The notes beneath the pieces are model-generated. The model was not told the origin of the DNA. It did no database searches and worked only from the letters and a program-made list of their open reading frames with translations. The translations under genes were made by a program, and so were the position numbers. From RCIO01 sp965232405 (GTDB lineage: Bacteria; Pseudomonadota; Alphaproteobacteria; Rhizobiales; Rhizobiaceae), in contig OZ246966.1 in the NCBI GenBank assembly GCA_965232405.1, positions 434,001 through 498,000 of the forward strand: 64,000 nucleotides of DNA. Reading direction: 5' to 3'. Positions 1-8,447 of the stretch are shown here, piece after piece. Each line of letters starts with the position of its first letter. Position 1 is the first letter of the stretch.

Positions 1-1
1 G

Positions 2-172
2 CGCGGAGGGACGGACGGCTCGCGCCTGTCGCATATGGGCCTGCCCTGCCCCAACATCTTCGACGGCGGCCACGCCTTCCACTCGCCGCTTGAATGGATC
101 AGCAAGCAGGACATGGAAAAGGCCGTCGCGACCGTCATCGAACTGGTGAAGATCTGGGAGGAGCGCGCCTAG
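2..172 (+). CDS. pepT: Peptidase T, C-terminal fragment (5' end outside window)
   Basis: The window opens inside a coding region. The last 56 codons contain RGGTDGSRLS, MGLPCPNIF, a GGHAFHS stretch and EWIS near the end. This is the usual C-terminal signature of peptidase T, a zinc aminotripeptidase of the M20 family; the His in HAFHS and the preceding region belong to the metal-binding catalytic domain. The protein would remove N-terminal residues from tripeptides in the cytoplasm. Its stop codon overlaps the stop of the convergent pdxJ gene by a few bases. Family assignment rests on this short tail only, so confidence is moderate. Confidence 0.75.
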   Translation, partial: RGGTDGSRLSHMGLPCPNIFDGGHAFHSPLEWISKQDMEKAVATVIELVKIWEERA

Positions 173-924
173 CCGGCCGGGTGCCCCAGCGCCTTCAGGA
201 ACCGTCGCACAGTTCCCGCCATACCGTATTCCAGCGCGTCAGCCGTCAGGCCGTGGCCGATCGAGACTTCGGCCAGCGCCGGAATGCGTCGGCACAGCGC
301 CGGGAGATTGGCGACGGTCAGGTCGTGCCCGGCATTGATGCCGAGCCCTGCCGCGATCGCGGCCTCCGCCGTTTTTCCGAGCTTTTCCAGCTCCTTGGCC
401 GCCCGGGTGGAATCATCGTGGCAAGCCCCGTAAGGCCCGGTGTAGAGTTCCAGCCTGTCCGCCCCGGTCGCCCGCGCCGCCGCAATCTGCTCGGCTGAAG
501 CATCGGGATCGCAGAACAGCGAGATGCGCGCTCCCGTTTTCCTCAGGCGATCGACAATGGCTTTCAACATGTCCTGATTGGCGATGAAATCCCAGCCGTG
601 ATCCGACGTTGGCTGTTCCGGATCGTCCGGCACCAGCGTGATCTGCTCCGGCTCCGCCTCCTCCACCAGCGCCAGAAAGTCACCGGTCGGATAACCCTCG
701 ATGTTGAATTCGGCCTGGGGAAACTCATCGTCGATCAAAGCCCTGAGTTCCGGCAGGTCGGTGAAACGCACATGACGTTGGTCGGGCCTGGGATGCACCG
801 TCAGGCCTGCCGCGCCGACCGAAAGCGCAATCCGGCCCATGCCGGTCACGCTTGGCCAGGGCAAATCGCGCCGGTTGCGCAACATGGCGATGGCATTCAG
901 GTTTACGGACAGGCTGGCTGGCAT
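169..924 (-). CDS. pdxJ: Pyridoxine 5'-phosphate synthase PdxJ
   Basis: A 251-residue protein, the normal length for PdxJ. It condenses 1-deoxy-D-xylulose 5-phosphate with 3-amino-2-oxopropyl phosphate to give pyridoxine 5'-phosphate, the last step of DXP-dependent vitamin B6 synthesis, in the cytoplasm. Visible family motifs are LSVNLNAIAMLRNRR at the N-terminus, TVHPRPDQRH near residue 43, NIEGYP, LVPDDPEQPTSDHGWD, ELYTGPYG and the late EVSIGHGL. The start ATG precedes PASLSVNLNAI, as in homologues. It is convergent with pepT and divergent from the STAS-like gene at 1044. Confidence 0.95.
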   Translation of the reverse strand: MPASLSVNLNAIAMLRNRRDLPWPSVTGMGRIALSVGAAGLTVHPRPDQRHVRFTDLPELRALIDDEFPQAEFNIEGYPTGDFLALVEEAEPEQITLVPDDPEQPTSDHGWDFIANQDMLKAIVDRLRKTGARISLFCDPDASAEQIAAARATGADRLELYTGPYGACHDDSTRAAKELEKLGKTAEAAIAAGLGINAGHDLTVANLPALCRRIPALAEVSIGHGLTADALEYGMAGTVRRFLKALGHPAG

Positions 925-1043
925 CGAGAGCCCTCGGCGCGAAATCGGTATCGATTATTGTATAGTCTCAATGCCGCCATTGCACAGGGCCATGGTAGTC
1001 GCACACAAAAGACCAGCCAGCGCCGCATCATGGGAGGCTGACT

Positions 1044-1433
1044 ATGAGCATTCTCAACGACCCACCCAGCGTCCGCAGGATCGACGCGCCCCGACCTGAG
1101 CTTTTCGCGGTCGAGATATCCGGCCATGTCAGCGCATCGGACGTGGAAAATCTCTACGGCCTGCTCGAAGGTTTCTACGTTCTGCATGAGCGTGTCGATA
1201 TGCTCATCCGCATCGTCGACAACGAAGGCGTGGACTGGGACGAGGTATCACCCGAAACGGTGCAGGCTGCGCGGGAGCACGCCGAGCGTCACATCGCCCG
1301 CTGCGCGGCCATTGGCGAGACCCGGATCACGAGGCGCATCGCCGAGATCTTCTGCCCGCAAAATGCCGAGCTCCGGCACTTCTCCGCTGACGAGGAAAAC
1401 GATGCCTGGGAATGGCTCTCAAAGGCTGAGTGA
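1044..1433 (+). CDS. STAS/SpoIIAA-like domain protein
   Basis: A 129-residue soluble protein without signal peptide or membrane segment. The arrangement of a short strand (LFAVEISGHVSASDVENLYGLLEGF), a helix and a second strand (VDMLIRIVDNEGVDWDEVS) resembles the SpoIIAA-like (STAS-fold) family often found as single-domain proteins in Proteobacteria. The region RITRRIAEIFCPQNAELRHF, followed by an acidic tail with DAWEWL, also fits that family. The specific role is unknown. The next gene lies on the opposite strand, with stop codons adjacent at 1433/1434, so it is probably monocistronic. Confidence 0.6.
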   Translation: MSILNDPPSVRRIDAPRPELFAVEISGHVSASDVENLYGLLEGFYVLHERVDMLIRIVDNEGVDWDEVSPETVQAAREHAERHIARCAAIGETRITRRIAEIFCPQNAELRHFSADEENDAWEWLSKAE

Positions 1434-2564
1434 CTAACGCACCACGGTGAGCTGCTCGGCAGCCCTCGTCACTGCGGTGTAAAGCCAGCGCTGGCGCGTG
1501 TCGCGAAAGGCAAAGCTTTCGTCGAACAGAACCACATTGTTCCACTGCGTACCCTGTGCCTTGTGCACGGTCAGTGCGTAACCATAGTCGAAATCGTCGA
1601 AGCGTTTTTTCTGCTGCCAGGGAATGTCCGCGTCCGGATCCTCGAATGCGGCTTTCAGCAGTTTTATCTTGGCCACGCCGCGATCGGGATCGTCTTCTTC
1701 GGGCGACACCAGCAGGTTGATGCCGGGTTTCACCGTTTCCTTGGACGAGGTCATCACCTTCCAGAGCGAACCGTTGAGCAGCCCCTTGTTGGGGTCGTTG
1801 CGCAAGCAGACCAGCTTGTCGCCTGCCTGCGGATACATCGCATCGAACCCCTTGAGCGAGCGCAGCCGCTGATTGTAGCGCCGCCGCGTCCGGTTTGTGC
1901 CGACCAGCACCTGGTCGGCATCGAGCACAAGTTCCTGGGATACCCCATCACGACTGATCACCTGCGCGGCGCCATAATCGCCATGCATGAATTCGCGCCC
2001 CTCGCGCACGTCGAGCGCCAGCCGGATGATCGGGTTGTCGCGCGCCTGCCGATGGATTTCGGTCAAGAGGTGGTCCGGCTCGTGCTCGGTGAAAAAGCCA
2101 CCGCCCGAAATGGGCGGAAGCTGCGCCGGGTCGCCCAGCACCAGGATCGGCGTGCCGAAGCTCAAAAGGTCCCGCCCCAGCGCCTCATCCACCATCGAGC
2201 ATTCATCGACAATCACGAGCGCCGCCTTGGAAATCGGGCTTTGCCGGTTGAGCGAGAATGTCGGCGACATGGTCTTGCGGCCGGTCGTCTCGTCCTCGAC
2301 CTGTTCTTCGCCGCGCGGCCGGTAGATCAGCGAATGGATGGTGCGGGCATTCACCGCGCCCCGCGCGCGCAGCACCTGTGCCGCCTTGCCGGTAAAGGCC
2401 GCAAACTGCACGGTCCCGTCGACATGCTCGGCGAAATAGCGCGCCAGCGTCGTCTTGCCCGTTCCGGCATAACCGAACAGGCGGAAGATTTGCGGCCGGC
2501 CATCCTTCAGCCACCGCGACACCGCCTTCAGCGCGGCATCCTGCTGGGGTGAAAATTGCATCAC
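1434..2564 (-). CDS. RecD-like ATP-dependent DNA helicase (superfamily 1)
   Basis: A 376-residue P-loop ATPase. Walker A is FGYAGTGKTTLA near residue 30 and Walker B is VIVDECSMVD near residue 116. QLPPISGGGFF follows as motif III, and the C-terminal UvrD_C_2-type segment reads YGYALTVHKAQGTQWNNV. This is the pattern of short RecD/Dda-like helicases, much smaller than true RecD (about 600 residues), with no RecBC partner nearby. It likely unwinds or remodels DNA 5'-3' in repair. It stands alone between a STAS-like gene and a toxin-antitoxin pair. The second codon is also Met, so the start could be one codon later. Confidence 0.85.
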   Translation of the reverse strand: MMQFSPQQDAALKAVSRWLKDGRPQIFRLFGYAGTGKTTLARYFAEHVDGTVQFAAFTGKAAQVLRARGAVNARTIHSLIYRPRGEEQVEDETTGRKTMSPTFSLNRQSPISKAALVIVDECSMVDEALGRDLLSFGTPILVLGDPAQLPPISGGGFFTEHEPDHLLTEIHRQARDNPIIRLALDVREGREFMHGDYGAAQVISRDGVSQELVLDADQVLVGTNRTRRRYNQRLRSLKGFDAMYPQAGDKLVCLRNDPNKGLLNGSLWKVMTSSKETVKPGINLLVSPEEDDPDRGVAKIKLLKAAFEDPDADIPWQQKKRFDDFDYGYALTVHKAQGTQWNNVVLFDESFAFRDTRQRWLYTAVTRAAEQLTVVR

Positions 2565-2616
2565 GCGTCAGTGGCAGGATTCGACCGGGGCTTCAACTGA
2601 CTTGGAGCGTTGCTGA

Positions 2617-3012
2617 TCAGGCCAGATCGGTATGCGCAAAATCATCGCCCTTGTAGAGCAGCGCCACGCTGTTCTGCTTGGCAACTGCGTAGGCGAAGCA
2701 ATCGCCCAGGTTCAGTTGCGCAGGATGTCCGGTTCCCTTCCCGAACCGCTCGAACGCAGCAAGTGCGGTGAGGTAGGAATCGGCGTCAACAGGCACGACA
2801 GCGATGCCCGCGCGCTGGATAAACAACCCCAACGCGTGGAGCGCATTGCCAACGCTCACCTCAAGCACTCGCCGAATGCCGAGCACAGCCTCAAACACCG
2901 CAATCGGAGTAGTAATAGCAACCTGACTTTGCTCGATGCGCTGAGCGAGTACCGGACCATCCGGCTCGTCAAGCACAATAGCGACAAGTGCGGAAGCATC
3001 GACGAGCATCAT
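2617..3012 (-). CDS. vapC: VapC-type PIN-domain toxin (endoribonuclease)
   Basis: A 131-residue PIN-domain protein. The first acidic residue is in MLVDASALVAI, the second is the Glu of FEAVLGI near residue 43, and the last cluster is LNLGDCFAYAVAK with a following KGDDF. These Asp/Glu residues coordinate Mg2+ in VapC ribonucleases. The start overlaps the stop of the upstream antitoxin gene by four bases (ATGA), typical of a translationally coupled type II toxin-antitoxin pair. There are two adjacent ATG codons, so the protein may start one residue later. The RNA target cannot be told from sequence. Confidence 0.88.
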   Translation of the reverse strand: MMLVDASALVAIVLDEPDGPVLAQRIEQSQVAITTPIAVFEAVLGIRRVLEVSVGNALHALGLFIQRAGIAVVPVDADSYLTALAAFERFGKGTGHPAQLNLGDCFAYAVAKQNSVALLYKGDDFAHTDLA

Positions 3013-3275
3013 CCCTTCTCCGCGCCGATGGGCTCACCGTCATGACCGGAGAGCTCATCGAAAAAGGCTTTGTCCGCCGTCAGCCCCGTCTTCGGATAGC
3101 TCGCCAGCAACGCCCTGATGTCAGCGGTCTCTTCCCAAAGTGACTTTCCCGAACGCTGCCTTGCAAGGGCCTCACGGACTGCATCCCTGATTGCCGCGGT
3201 GATACCGACCCTGCGGGTCTCGGCAAGCTTCCGAACCAGCATATCAGTCTCCTCATCTTTAACGTGTATCACCAT
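3009..3275 (-). CDS. vapB: VapB-type antitoxin (Rv0623/PSK family)
   Basis: An 88-residue protein beginning MVIHVKDEETDMLVRKLAE, the N-terminal pattern of Rv0623-like VapB antitoxins. It continues with GITAAIRDAVREAL, a DNA-binding ribbon-helix-helix type segment. The C-terminal half (IRALLASYPKTG to the end) would wrap the VapC toxin. It is first in the vapBC operon and overlaps vapC by four bases. By family analogy the VapBC complex represses its own promoter, presumably in the AT-rich tract just upstream. A later ATG at residue 12 has a purine-rich stretch before it, but homology favours the first ATG. Confidence 0.85.
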   Translation of the reverse strand: MVIHVKDEETDMLVRKLAETRRVGITAAIRDAVREALARQRSGKSLWEETADIRALLASYPKTGLTADKAFFDELSGHDGEPIGAEKG

Positions 3276-3360
3276 TTATGTACAACCTTGGATAGTTTAT
3301 GTAAAGTTATTATACAGTATATATTCTAGAACACAAGGAGAACAGACGCGTTCCGGCGAT
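3276..3360. promoter_or_regulatory. AT-rich tract upstream of vapBC (likely promoter/operator region)
   Basis: This stretch is strikingly AT-rich compared with its surroundings, with runs such as tatacagtatatattc and tagtttatgtaaagttat. It sits immediately upstream of vapB. Autoregulated toxin-antitoxin operons normally carry their promoter and operator here. No single -35/-10 pair can be chosen with confidence. The rest of the gap to 3511 shows no convincing gene on either strand. Confidence 0.35.
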
Positions 3361-3511
3361 AATTGAGCGTCGCGGGCATTGGTTTTCTGGCGCCGCCCGG
3401 CTTGGTGATTGTCTCCGCGATGAAGCAGTTCAGCGATCTGGCCGATCTGTCGGCATTTCTCCGACCATCCTGCCGACAATGGTCAATCTACACACGGCAG
3501 ACCTGATCTGC

Positions 3512-3829
3512 TCAGCCCCGCATCGGATCATTCGCAAGCGCGATCGGCTTGCCATGCGGCGTTGCCTGCGCCGCACGCGTCCATGCCGCTACCAGATCGA
3601 CCATATCGGAGCCGGTCGCAAGACCCCTTGCCTCGATCAGATCTTCGAGCGCTGCAACCACGCAATCGTAATAGTCGCCGCCGTCGTCGCGCAGCCTCTC
3701 GCCGTTTCGCCTGTGGCCCAGCGCCTCGGCCCACTCGCCAGGCGAAATCACGCCGGCGTCCTGCAGCGCAACGGCCAAGGCAAGCGCCTGTGCCTGCCAG
3801 GGTTCGTCGAAAACGCGCTCTTCGCTCAT
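3512..3829 (-). CDS. Nitrile hydratase accessory (activator/metallochaperone) protein
   Basis: A 105-residue protein with WQAQALALAVALQDAGVISPGEWAEALG, followed by DYYDCVVAALEDLI. This is the pattern of nitrile hydratase accessory proteins, related to the N-terminal part of the beta subunit (P14K/NhlE-like activators). In cobalt-type enzymes such proteins help insert cobalt and oxidise the active-site cysteines. The start ATG overlaps the stop of the beta-subunit gene by four bases (ATGA), which fixes the start at 3829 rather than the upstream in-frame codon. It is the last gene of the operon alpha-beta-activator. Confidence 0.85.
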   Translation of the reverse strand: MSEERVFDEPWQAQALALAVALQDAGVISPGEWAEALGHRRNGERLRDDGGDYYDCVVAALEDLIEARGLATGSDMVDLVAAWTRAAQATPHGKPIALANDPMRG

Positions 3830-4488
3830 TCCGCCAGCTCCAGATAGCTTTCCCAGGCGTCGACGCTGACTGTCAGCCCTGGTTCGCAGCTCTCGCCCCA
3901 CAGCGTCCGGCCGTCGAACACGACTGTGTAGACATGTTGCGGCGCCTCGCCCTCACCGTGCGCGTTGGCATCGGGAAACACGTATCCGCCATGTCCGGCC
4001 TCGATCGTACCGACCTTGTCTCGCGCATAACGCGGCAGCCGCGTGTGGCCTTCGGGATGATTGTTGATCGTGCGCACGCGGTCACCGACCTTGAAGAGCG
4101 GCTTGGCATTGAGCGCGCGGTCGCACGGTCCGCCTTTCGCCAGCGCAGCCGGTATCTCAGCAGCCTTCACCACCCGCTTCGGCGACGTGCCCTGCCCCGC
4201 CGCATGGCCGGCCGTCAACTCATCGGACGTGACAAAGCCGTGCCGCTTCAGCAGCGTCTCCAGCGCCTTGATCCAGATCTCGTAATAGCTCGACGCGTAG
4301 TAGTCAGCCGGATGCAGGCTCTCGCGCGCATGCCGGCTTTCGTCGATGTTCCAGTGGCCCATCATGCCGGCGGTGATCGTCAAACCCAGCGCCCGCTTCT
4401 CCCACTCGGCATGGAAGTAAGGTTCGTCCGGCTCCGGCGCGACTGGTCCGAAACCCATCTGGCCGCCAAGGTCCTGCGGGCCGTTCAT
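3826..4488 (-). CDS. nthB: Nitrile hydratase beta subunit
   Basis: A 220-residue protein starting MNGPQDLGGQMGFGPV, the diagnostic N-terminus of nitrile hydratase beta subunits. It continues with FHAEWEKRALGLTI, YYASSYYEIWIKALE and a C-terminal SH3-like barrel region with FKVGDRVRT, GHTRLPRYARDKVG and YTVVFDGRTLWG. With the alpha subunit it hydrates nitriles to amides in the cytoplasm. The ATG overlaps the alpha stop by four bases. An open frame continues upstream of this ATG, but only as a shadow of the alpha gene in another frame. Confidence 0.95.
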   Translation of the reverse strand: MNGPQDLGGQMGFGPVAPEPDEPYFHAEWEKRALGLTITAGMMGHWNIDESRHARESLHPADYYASSYYEIWIKALETLLKRHGFVTSDELTAGHAAGQGTSPKRVVKAAEIPAALAKGGPCDRALNAKPLFKVGDRVRTINNHPEGHTRLPRYARDKVGTIEAGHGGYVFPDANAHGEGEAPQHVYTVVFDGRTLWGESCEPGLTVSVDAWESYLELAE

Positions 4489-5099
4489 GCGCCCGCTCCG
4501 GGCGCTAATGCCAGCCCGGTGCCGATCATGGAATCGCGGGTTACGAGTTCTGCCAGTGCAACCTCGTCGAGACCGTCCGTGCCCTTCGGCCGCTGTGGCA
4601 CCACGAGGTAGCGAAGTTCGGCGGTGGAGTCCCAGACACGGATTTTTGTCTCCGCCGGAAGCTCGACCCCGAATTCGGCCAGCACCCCGCGCGGCTCGAT
4701 CACGGCACGGCTGCGGTATGGCGGCGACTTGTACCAGACCGGCGGCAGGCCCAGCACCGACCACGGATAACAGGAGCAAAGCGTGCACACGACAAGATTG
4801 TGCGTTTCCGGCGTGTTGAACACCGCCCGCATGTGCTCGCCCTGCCGCCCGCCAAACCCCAGCGATGCAATCGCCGCCGTTGCGTCCTTTTCCAACCATT
4901 CGGCGTAGGCGGGATCGCTCCACGCTTTCGCCACCACCCGCGCGCCATTGCGCGGCCCGACCTTGTGTTCATAGGACTCGACAATGGCATCGATTGCCGC
5001 GGGATCAACCAGACCCTTCTCGGTCAGGATTGTCTCCAGTGCCTTCACCCGCGCCGTCATCGGATCGAGATCATTGTCGTTGTGATGATCGTGGCTCAT
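4485..5099 (-). CDS. nthA: Nitrile hydratase alpha subunit, cobalt type
   Basis: A 204-residue alpha subunit. The metal-claw motif VCTLCSC lies at residues 104-110 (Cys105, Cys108, Ser109, Cys110). Threonine at 106 marks cobalt-dependent enzymes; iron types have Ser there. Other family marks are YEHKVGPRNGARVVAKAWSD and VWDSTAELRYLVVPQRP near the C-terminus. It is the first gene of a tightly overlapping alpha-beta-activator operon. No amidase, nitrilase or cobalt transporter gene is within the window, so the fate of the amide product is not encoded nearby. The N-terminus is His/Asp-rich (MSHDHHNDND). Confidence 0.95.
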   Translation of the reverse strand: MSHDHHNDNDLDPMTARVKALETILTEKGLVDPAAIDAIVESYEHKVGPRNGARVVAKAWSDPAYAEWLEKDATAAIASLGFGGRQGEHMRAVFNTPETHNLVVCTLCSCYPWSVLGLPPVWYKSPPYRSRAVIEPRGVLAEFGVELPAETKIRVWDSTAELRYLVVPQRPKGTDGLDEVALAELVTRDSMIGTGLALAPGAGA

Positions 5100-5290
5100 G
5101 GCCGAAGGTTAGAGCCGGCCACCCGGCCACACAAGCAGTCACAAAATGGGCCAGCGCGAGTGTATTCCGCCGTGCGATTTTTGCGCAACCTAAGCCTATC
5201 TTGCTTATTAGATCGATTTAACTATCCTTTTCTCAAGGCTCCACTACGAGAGCCACCCGCCATCGAGGCCACACGGGAGGAGAATTTTAC

Positions 5291-7576
5291 ATGACTGACG
5301 GTGCAATCCGCCGCCGGGCTTTGTGCTCGGCTGCTTTCGTCTCGCTTTTGCTCATGCCGGCCGCATCAGCGGCCGAACTTGCCGTCAACGGCGATTTCTC
5401 CGGCGGGCAGGATCCGTGGTGGGCAACGGGCAATTTGTACCCGCGCATGGTCGACGGCAGGCTCTGCGCCGACGTTCCGGGCGGCACGACCAATCCATGG
5501 GATGCGATCATCGGCCAGAACAACATCACGGTCTCGCAGGGCGGCACCTACCAGTTCTCCTTCACCGCTTCCGGCGATCCGGGCGGACCGGTGCGCGGCG
5601 TCGTCCAGATGCCGAAAGACCCCTATACCGCCTATATCGACCTTCGATTGCAGAGTGAGCCGGGCGGCGGAACTCAGGGCGGCGGTTTCGTAGCGCCCGA
5701 AAGCCGCAACGATGCGCAGATCGTGCTGCAGGTCGGCGGTCGCGCCGAACCATGGACAGTCTGCTTCAGCAACGTCTCGCTCGAAAGCGGCGCCGACGTG
5801 AAGGGCTACGAGCCCGACACCGGCCCCGTCGCCCGGGTCAACCAGCTCGGCTATCTTCCGAACGGGCCGAAGATGGCGACGCTGGTGACCGACAGCGAAG
5901 CGCCCCTGCCGTGGCGGGTGCTGGACGCTACAGGCGCGGAAATCGCCTCGGGCGAAACGACGCCGCGCGGCATCGACCCGTCAGCTGGCATCAACGTCCA
6001 TTCGATCGACTTCTCGTCGGTCGCTGCAACCGGCGGCGGCTTCGTTCTCGAGGCAGGCGGCGAAAAGAGCCACCCCTTTGACATCTCTGAGGACATCTAT
6101 GCCGGGCTTGCCCGTGATGCGATGAGCTATTTCTACCCGGTTCGCTCCGGCATGGAGATCGACGGTGCGATTGCAGGCGAAGCCTATGCGCGACCCGCCG
6201 GTCATGTTTCTTCGCCGTCGGATACGTCCAGCCCCAACATGGGCGACAACGCCGTGCCGTGCCAGGCGCCCGAAAGCTCGCAGAAGGCCTATGGCGAGCC
6301 CTGGACCTGCGACTACACGCTCGACGTAACAGGCGGCTGGTACGACGCCGGCGACCACGGAAAATATGTCGTCAATGGCGGCATTTCGGTCGCCCAGCTT
6401 ATGAGCGCATATGAGCGTGCGCTTCACGTCGAAGGCGCGTCCGATGTCGCGTTCGCCGATGGCGCGCTGCCGGTCCCCGAAACCGGTAATGGCGTGCCCG
6501 ATGTGCTTGACGAAGCGCGTTGGGAGCTTGAATTCATGCTCAAGATGATGGTGCCGGACGGCCAGGACCATGCCGGCATGGTCCATCACAAGATCCACGA
6601 CAATGAGTGGACCGGCATCCCGCTCATGCCGCATCTCGACCCGAAGGTGCGTGAGTTGCACCGCCCGTCCACTGCCGCGACGCTCAATCTCGCTGCCGCG
6701 GCCGCGCAAGCATCGCGCCTGTTTGAACCCTACGATGCGGACTTCGCCGCAACGCTGCTGGCGGCTGCCGAAAAGGCCTACGCCGCCGCAAAGGCAACGC
6801 CGGACCTCTACGCAACAGTCGAGGATGGCGCATCGGGTGGCGGCCCATACAATGATGACGACGTTTCCGACGAATTCTACTGGGCAGCGGCCGAACTGTT
6901 CGTGACAACTGGCAACAATGCCTACCGCACCGATCTCGAAGCCTCGCCATATTGGGATGGCGATGCCTTCCCGGCTACCGGTTTCGACTGGGGCAATGTT
7001 GCAGCCCTCGGGCGCATGTCGCTCGCGACCGTGCCCAACGCCCTGTCCGCCGAAGAGGTTGAAGCAGCGCGTCAGTCGGTCATTGCCGCGGCGGACGGAT
7101 TTGTCTCGGCGCAGGATGGCGAGCCCTTCGGCCAGATATACGTGCCGCCGCAGCATAAGTATGACTGGGGCTCGACCCATCTGTTCGTTCAGAACGCCAT
7201 CGTCGTTTCGCGCGCCCATGACTTTACCGGGGAAGCGAAATACCGGGACGCGGCCCTTGAAGCCGCCGACTACATATTCGGCCGCAATGCGCTGAACATC
7301 TCCTATGTCACTGGCTACGGCGACCATTACGCAAAGAACCAGCACTCGCGTTGGTTCGCCAATCAGGCCAACGCAGACCTGCCCAATCCGCCCAAGGGTT
7401 CACTGGCCGGCGGCCCGAACTCATCCATTCAGGACCCGGTCGCCCAGCGCCTGCTCAAGGGTTGCGTGGCGCAGTTTTGTTATGTCGACGAGATCGAAAG
7501 CTGGTCGACAAACGAGATCACGATCAACTGGAACGCCGCGCTTAGCCAGTATGCGGCATGGCTGGTGGAGCAGTAG
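5291..7576 (+). CDS. Secreted glycoside hydrolase family 9 (cellulase-like) with N-terminal CBM-like domain
   Basis: A 761-residue secreted protein. Residues 1-27 form a signal peptide (RRR, hydrophobic core, cleavage after ASA). Residues about 28-165 look like a CBM4/9-type beta-sandwich (ELAVNGDFSGG to VCFSNVSLES). Residues about 178-265 match the CelD N-terminal Ig-like domain (VARVNQLGYLP). The rest is an alpha-barrel GH9 catalytic domain. The GH9 signature GGWYDAGDHGKY carries the catalytic Asp pair (Asp352 and Asp355), and NEITINWNA near the end carries the acid Glu742. GH9 enzymes invert beta-1,4-glucan bonds. A strong GGAGGAG ribosome site precedes the ATG. Substrate could be cellulose, mixed-linkage glucan or an own exopolysaccharide. 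Confidence 0.93.
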   Translation: MTDGAIRRRALCSAAFVSLLLMPAASAAELAVNGDFSGGQDPWWATGNLYPRMVDGRLCADVPGGTTNPWDAIIGQNNITVSQGGTYQFSFTASGDPGGPVRGVVQMPKDPYTAYIDLRLQSEPGGGTQGGGFVAPESRNDAQIVLQVGGRAEPWTVCFSNVSLESGADVKGYEPDTGPVARVNQLGYLPNGPKMATLVTDSEAPLPWRVLDATGAEIASGETTPRGIDPSAGINVHSIDFSSVAATGGGFVLEAGGEKSHPFDISEDIYAGLARDAMSYFYPVRSGMEIDGAIAGEAYARPAGHVSSPSDTSSPNMGDNAVPCQAPESSQKAYGEPWTCDYTLDVTGGWYDAGDHGKYVVNGGISVAQLMSAYERALHVEGASDVAFADGALPVPETGNGVPDVLDEARWELEFMLKMMVPDGQDHAGMVHHKIHDNEWTGIPLMPHLDPKVRELHRPSTAATLNLAAAAAQASRLFEPYDADFAATLLAAAEKAYAAAKATPDLYATVEDGASGGGPYNDDDVSDEFYWAAAELFVTTGNNAYRTDLEASPYWDGDAFPATGFDWGNVAALGRMSLATVPNALSAEEVEAARQSVIAAADGFVSAQDGEPFGQIYVPPQHKYDWGSTHLFVQNAIVVSRAHDFTGEAKYRDAALEAADYIFGRNALNISYVTGYGDHYAKNQHSRWFANQANADLPNPPKGSLAGGPNSSIQDPVAQRLLKGCVAQFCYVDEIESWSTNEITINWNAALSQYAAWLVEQ

Positions 7577-7743
7577 ATCGCTTCGCTCGATACTTTTTCA
7601 CTGAGATGGTCGAATTTCAGGCCAGGGGGAGGTGAAAATGACGGCTTTCGAGAACCGGAGCGGAATGTACATGCTGGTACATGCGCACCGGAAGCGCAGA
7701 AAGTCTGCATTTGCAGCCCGGCCTTACTTGGAAGGCGACCGTC

Positions 7744-8340
7744 TCAGGCCAGCATTGGATAGAGCGACGCGACCAGCAACAGACCCATCGAAATGTTGAA
7801 CCATTTGAGCCGCGCGGGATCTGAAAGGAACCCGCGCAGCGCGGTTCCGAATGCAGCCCAGGTCGACACGCATGGCAGATTGACGATGCCGAATGCGAAG
7901 GCGACCAGAAGCACGGTCAGGAATGGCGCGGCGGGGCTTGTGTAGAGCGCCATTGCGGTCACCCCCATCACCCAGGCTTTCGGGTTGACCCACTGGAACG
8001 CTGCTGCTTCCAGAAACGTCATGGGCCGCGCAGTCTCATCCTCGTTCGCGCTCATCGAGCGCGACATCGCAATGCGCCATGCGAGGTAGAGCAGATAGGC
8101 CCCACCGGCGATCTTCAGCACAGTGTGGAGTTGCGGATAGGCGGTCAGGACCGCGCCGAGACCGAATCCCACAGCCAGAAGCAGCACAACAAAGCCTACA
8201 CCTATGCCCAGCATGTGCGGCAGCGTGCGGCGGAAACCGAAATTCACACCCGACGACAGAAGCATGATGTTGTTCGGCCCCGGCGTGATCGACGAGACGA
8301 ACGCAAAAGCCAGCAATGCCAGAAAGATGTCGGCGGACAT
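7744..8340 (-). CDS. LysE/RhtB family amino-acid exporter
   Basis: A 198-residue membrane protein with about six hydrophobic segments. The LysE/RhtB hallmark SSITPGPNNIMLLSSG follows the first segment, GIGVGFVVLLLAVGFG lies in the next, and WVNPKAWVMGVTAM is in the middle. The family exports amino acids such as lysine, threonine or homoserine lactones across the inner membrane by proton exchange. The substrate cannot be told. It is convergent with the GH9 gene and lies downstream of ilvH on the same strand, separated by about 100 bp, so co-transcription with ilvIH is uncertain. Confidence 0.88.
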   Translation of the reverse strand: MSADIFLALLAFAFVSSITPGPNNIMLLSSGVNFGFRRTLPHMLGIGVGFVVLLLAVGFGLGAVLTAYPQLHTVLKIAGGAYLLYLAWRIAMSRSMSANEDETARPMTFLEAAAFQWVNPKAWVMGVTAMALYTSPAAPFLTVLLVAFAFGIVNLPCVSTWAAFGTALRGFLSDPARLKWFNISMGLLLVASLYPMLA

Positions 8341-8447
8341 GGGCGCCTCCCAACAATGTCAGCAATACTGACCTGTATTGAGCGAGTGCGCGATATGGCA
8401 GCTTGGCGCTGTCGTTGGGACAGCCCTTCGAGGCTGGAGAGAAAGCC

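Noticed and set aside
1563..2552. Long plus-strand open frame opposite the RecD-like helicase
   Set aside because: It mirrors the helicase gene, has no recognisable motifs and is Arg/His-rich as expected of an antisense shadow in GC-rich DNA.
3297..3479. 60-codon minus-strand frame between vapB and the nitrile hydratase operon
   Set aside because: No conserved features, no clear ribosome site; composition differs from real genes. I also looked for a transposase remnant in the gap and found none convincing.
4489..4923. N-terminal extension of the nitrile hydratase beta subunit
   Set aside because: The extension is the alpha-subunit gene read in another frame; the conserved start MNGPQDLGG overlaps the alpha stop by ATGA.
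5981..7345. 454-codon minus-strand frame opposite the GH9 gene
   Set aside because: The plus-strand frame has clear GH9 catalytic motifs; the antisense frame has none.
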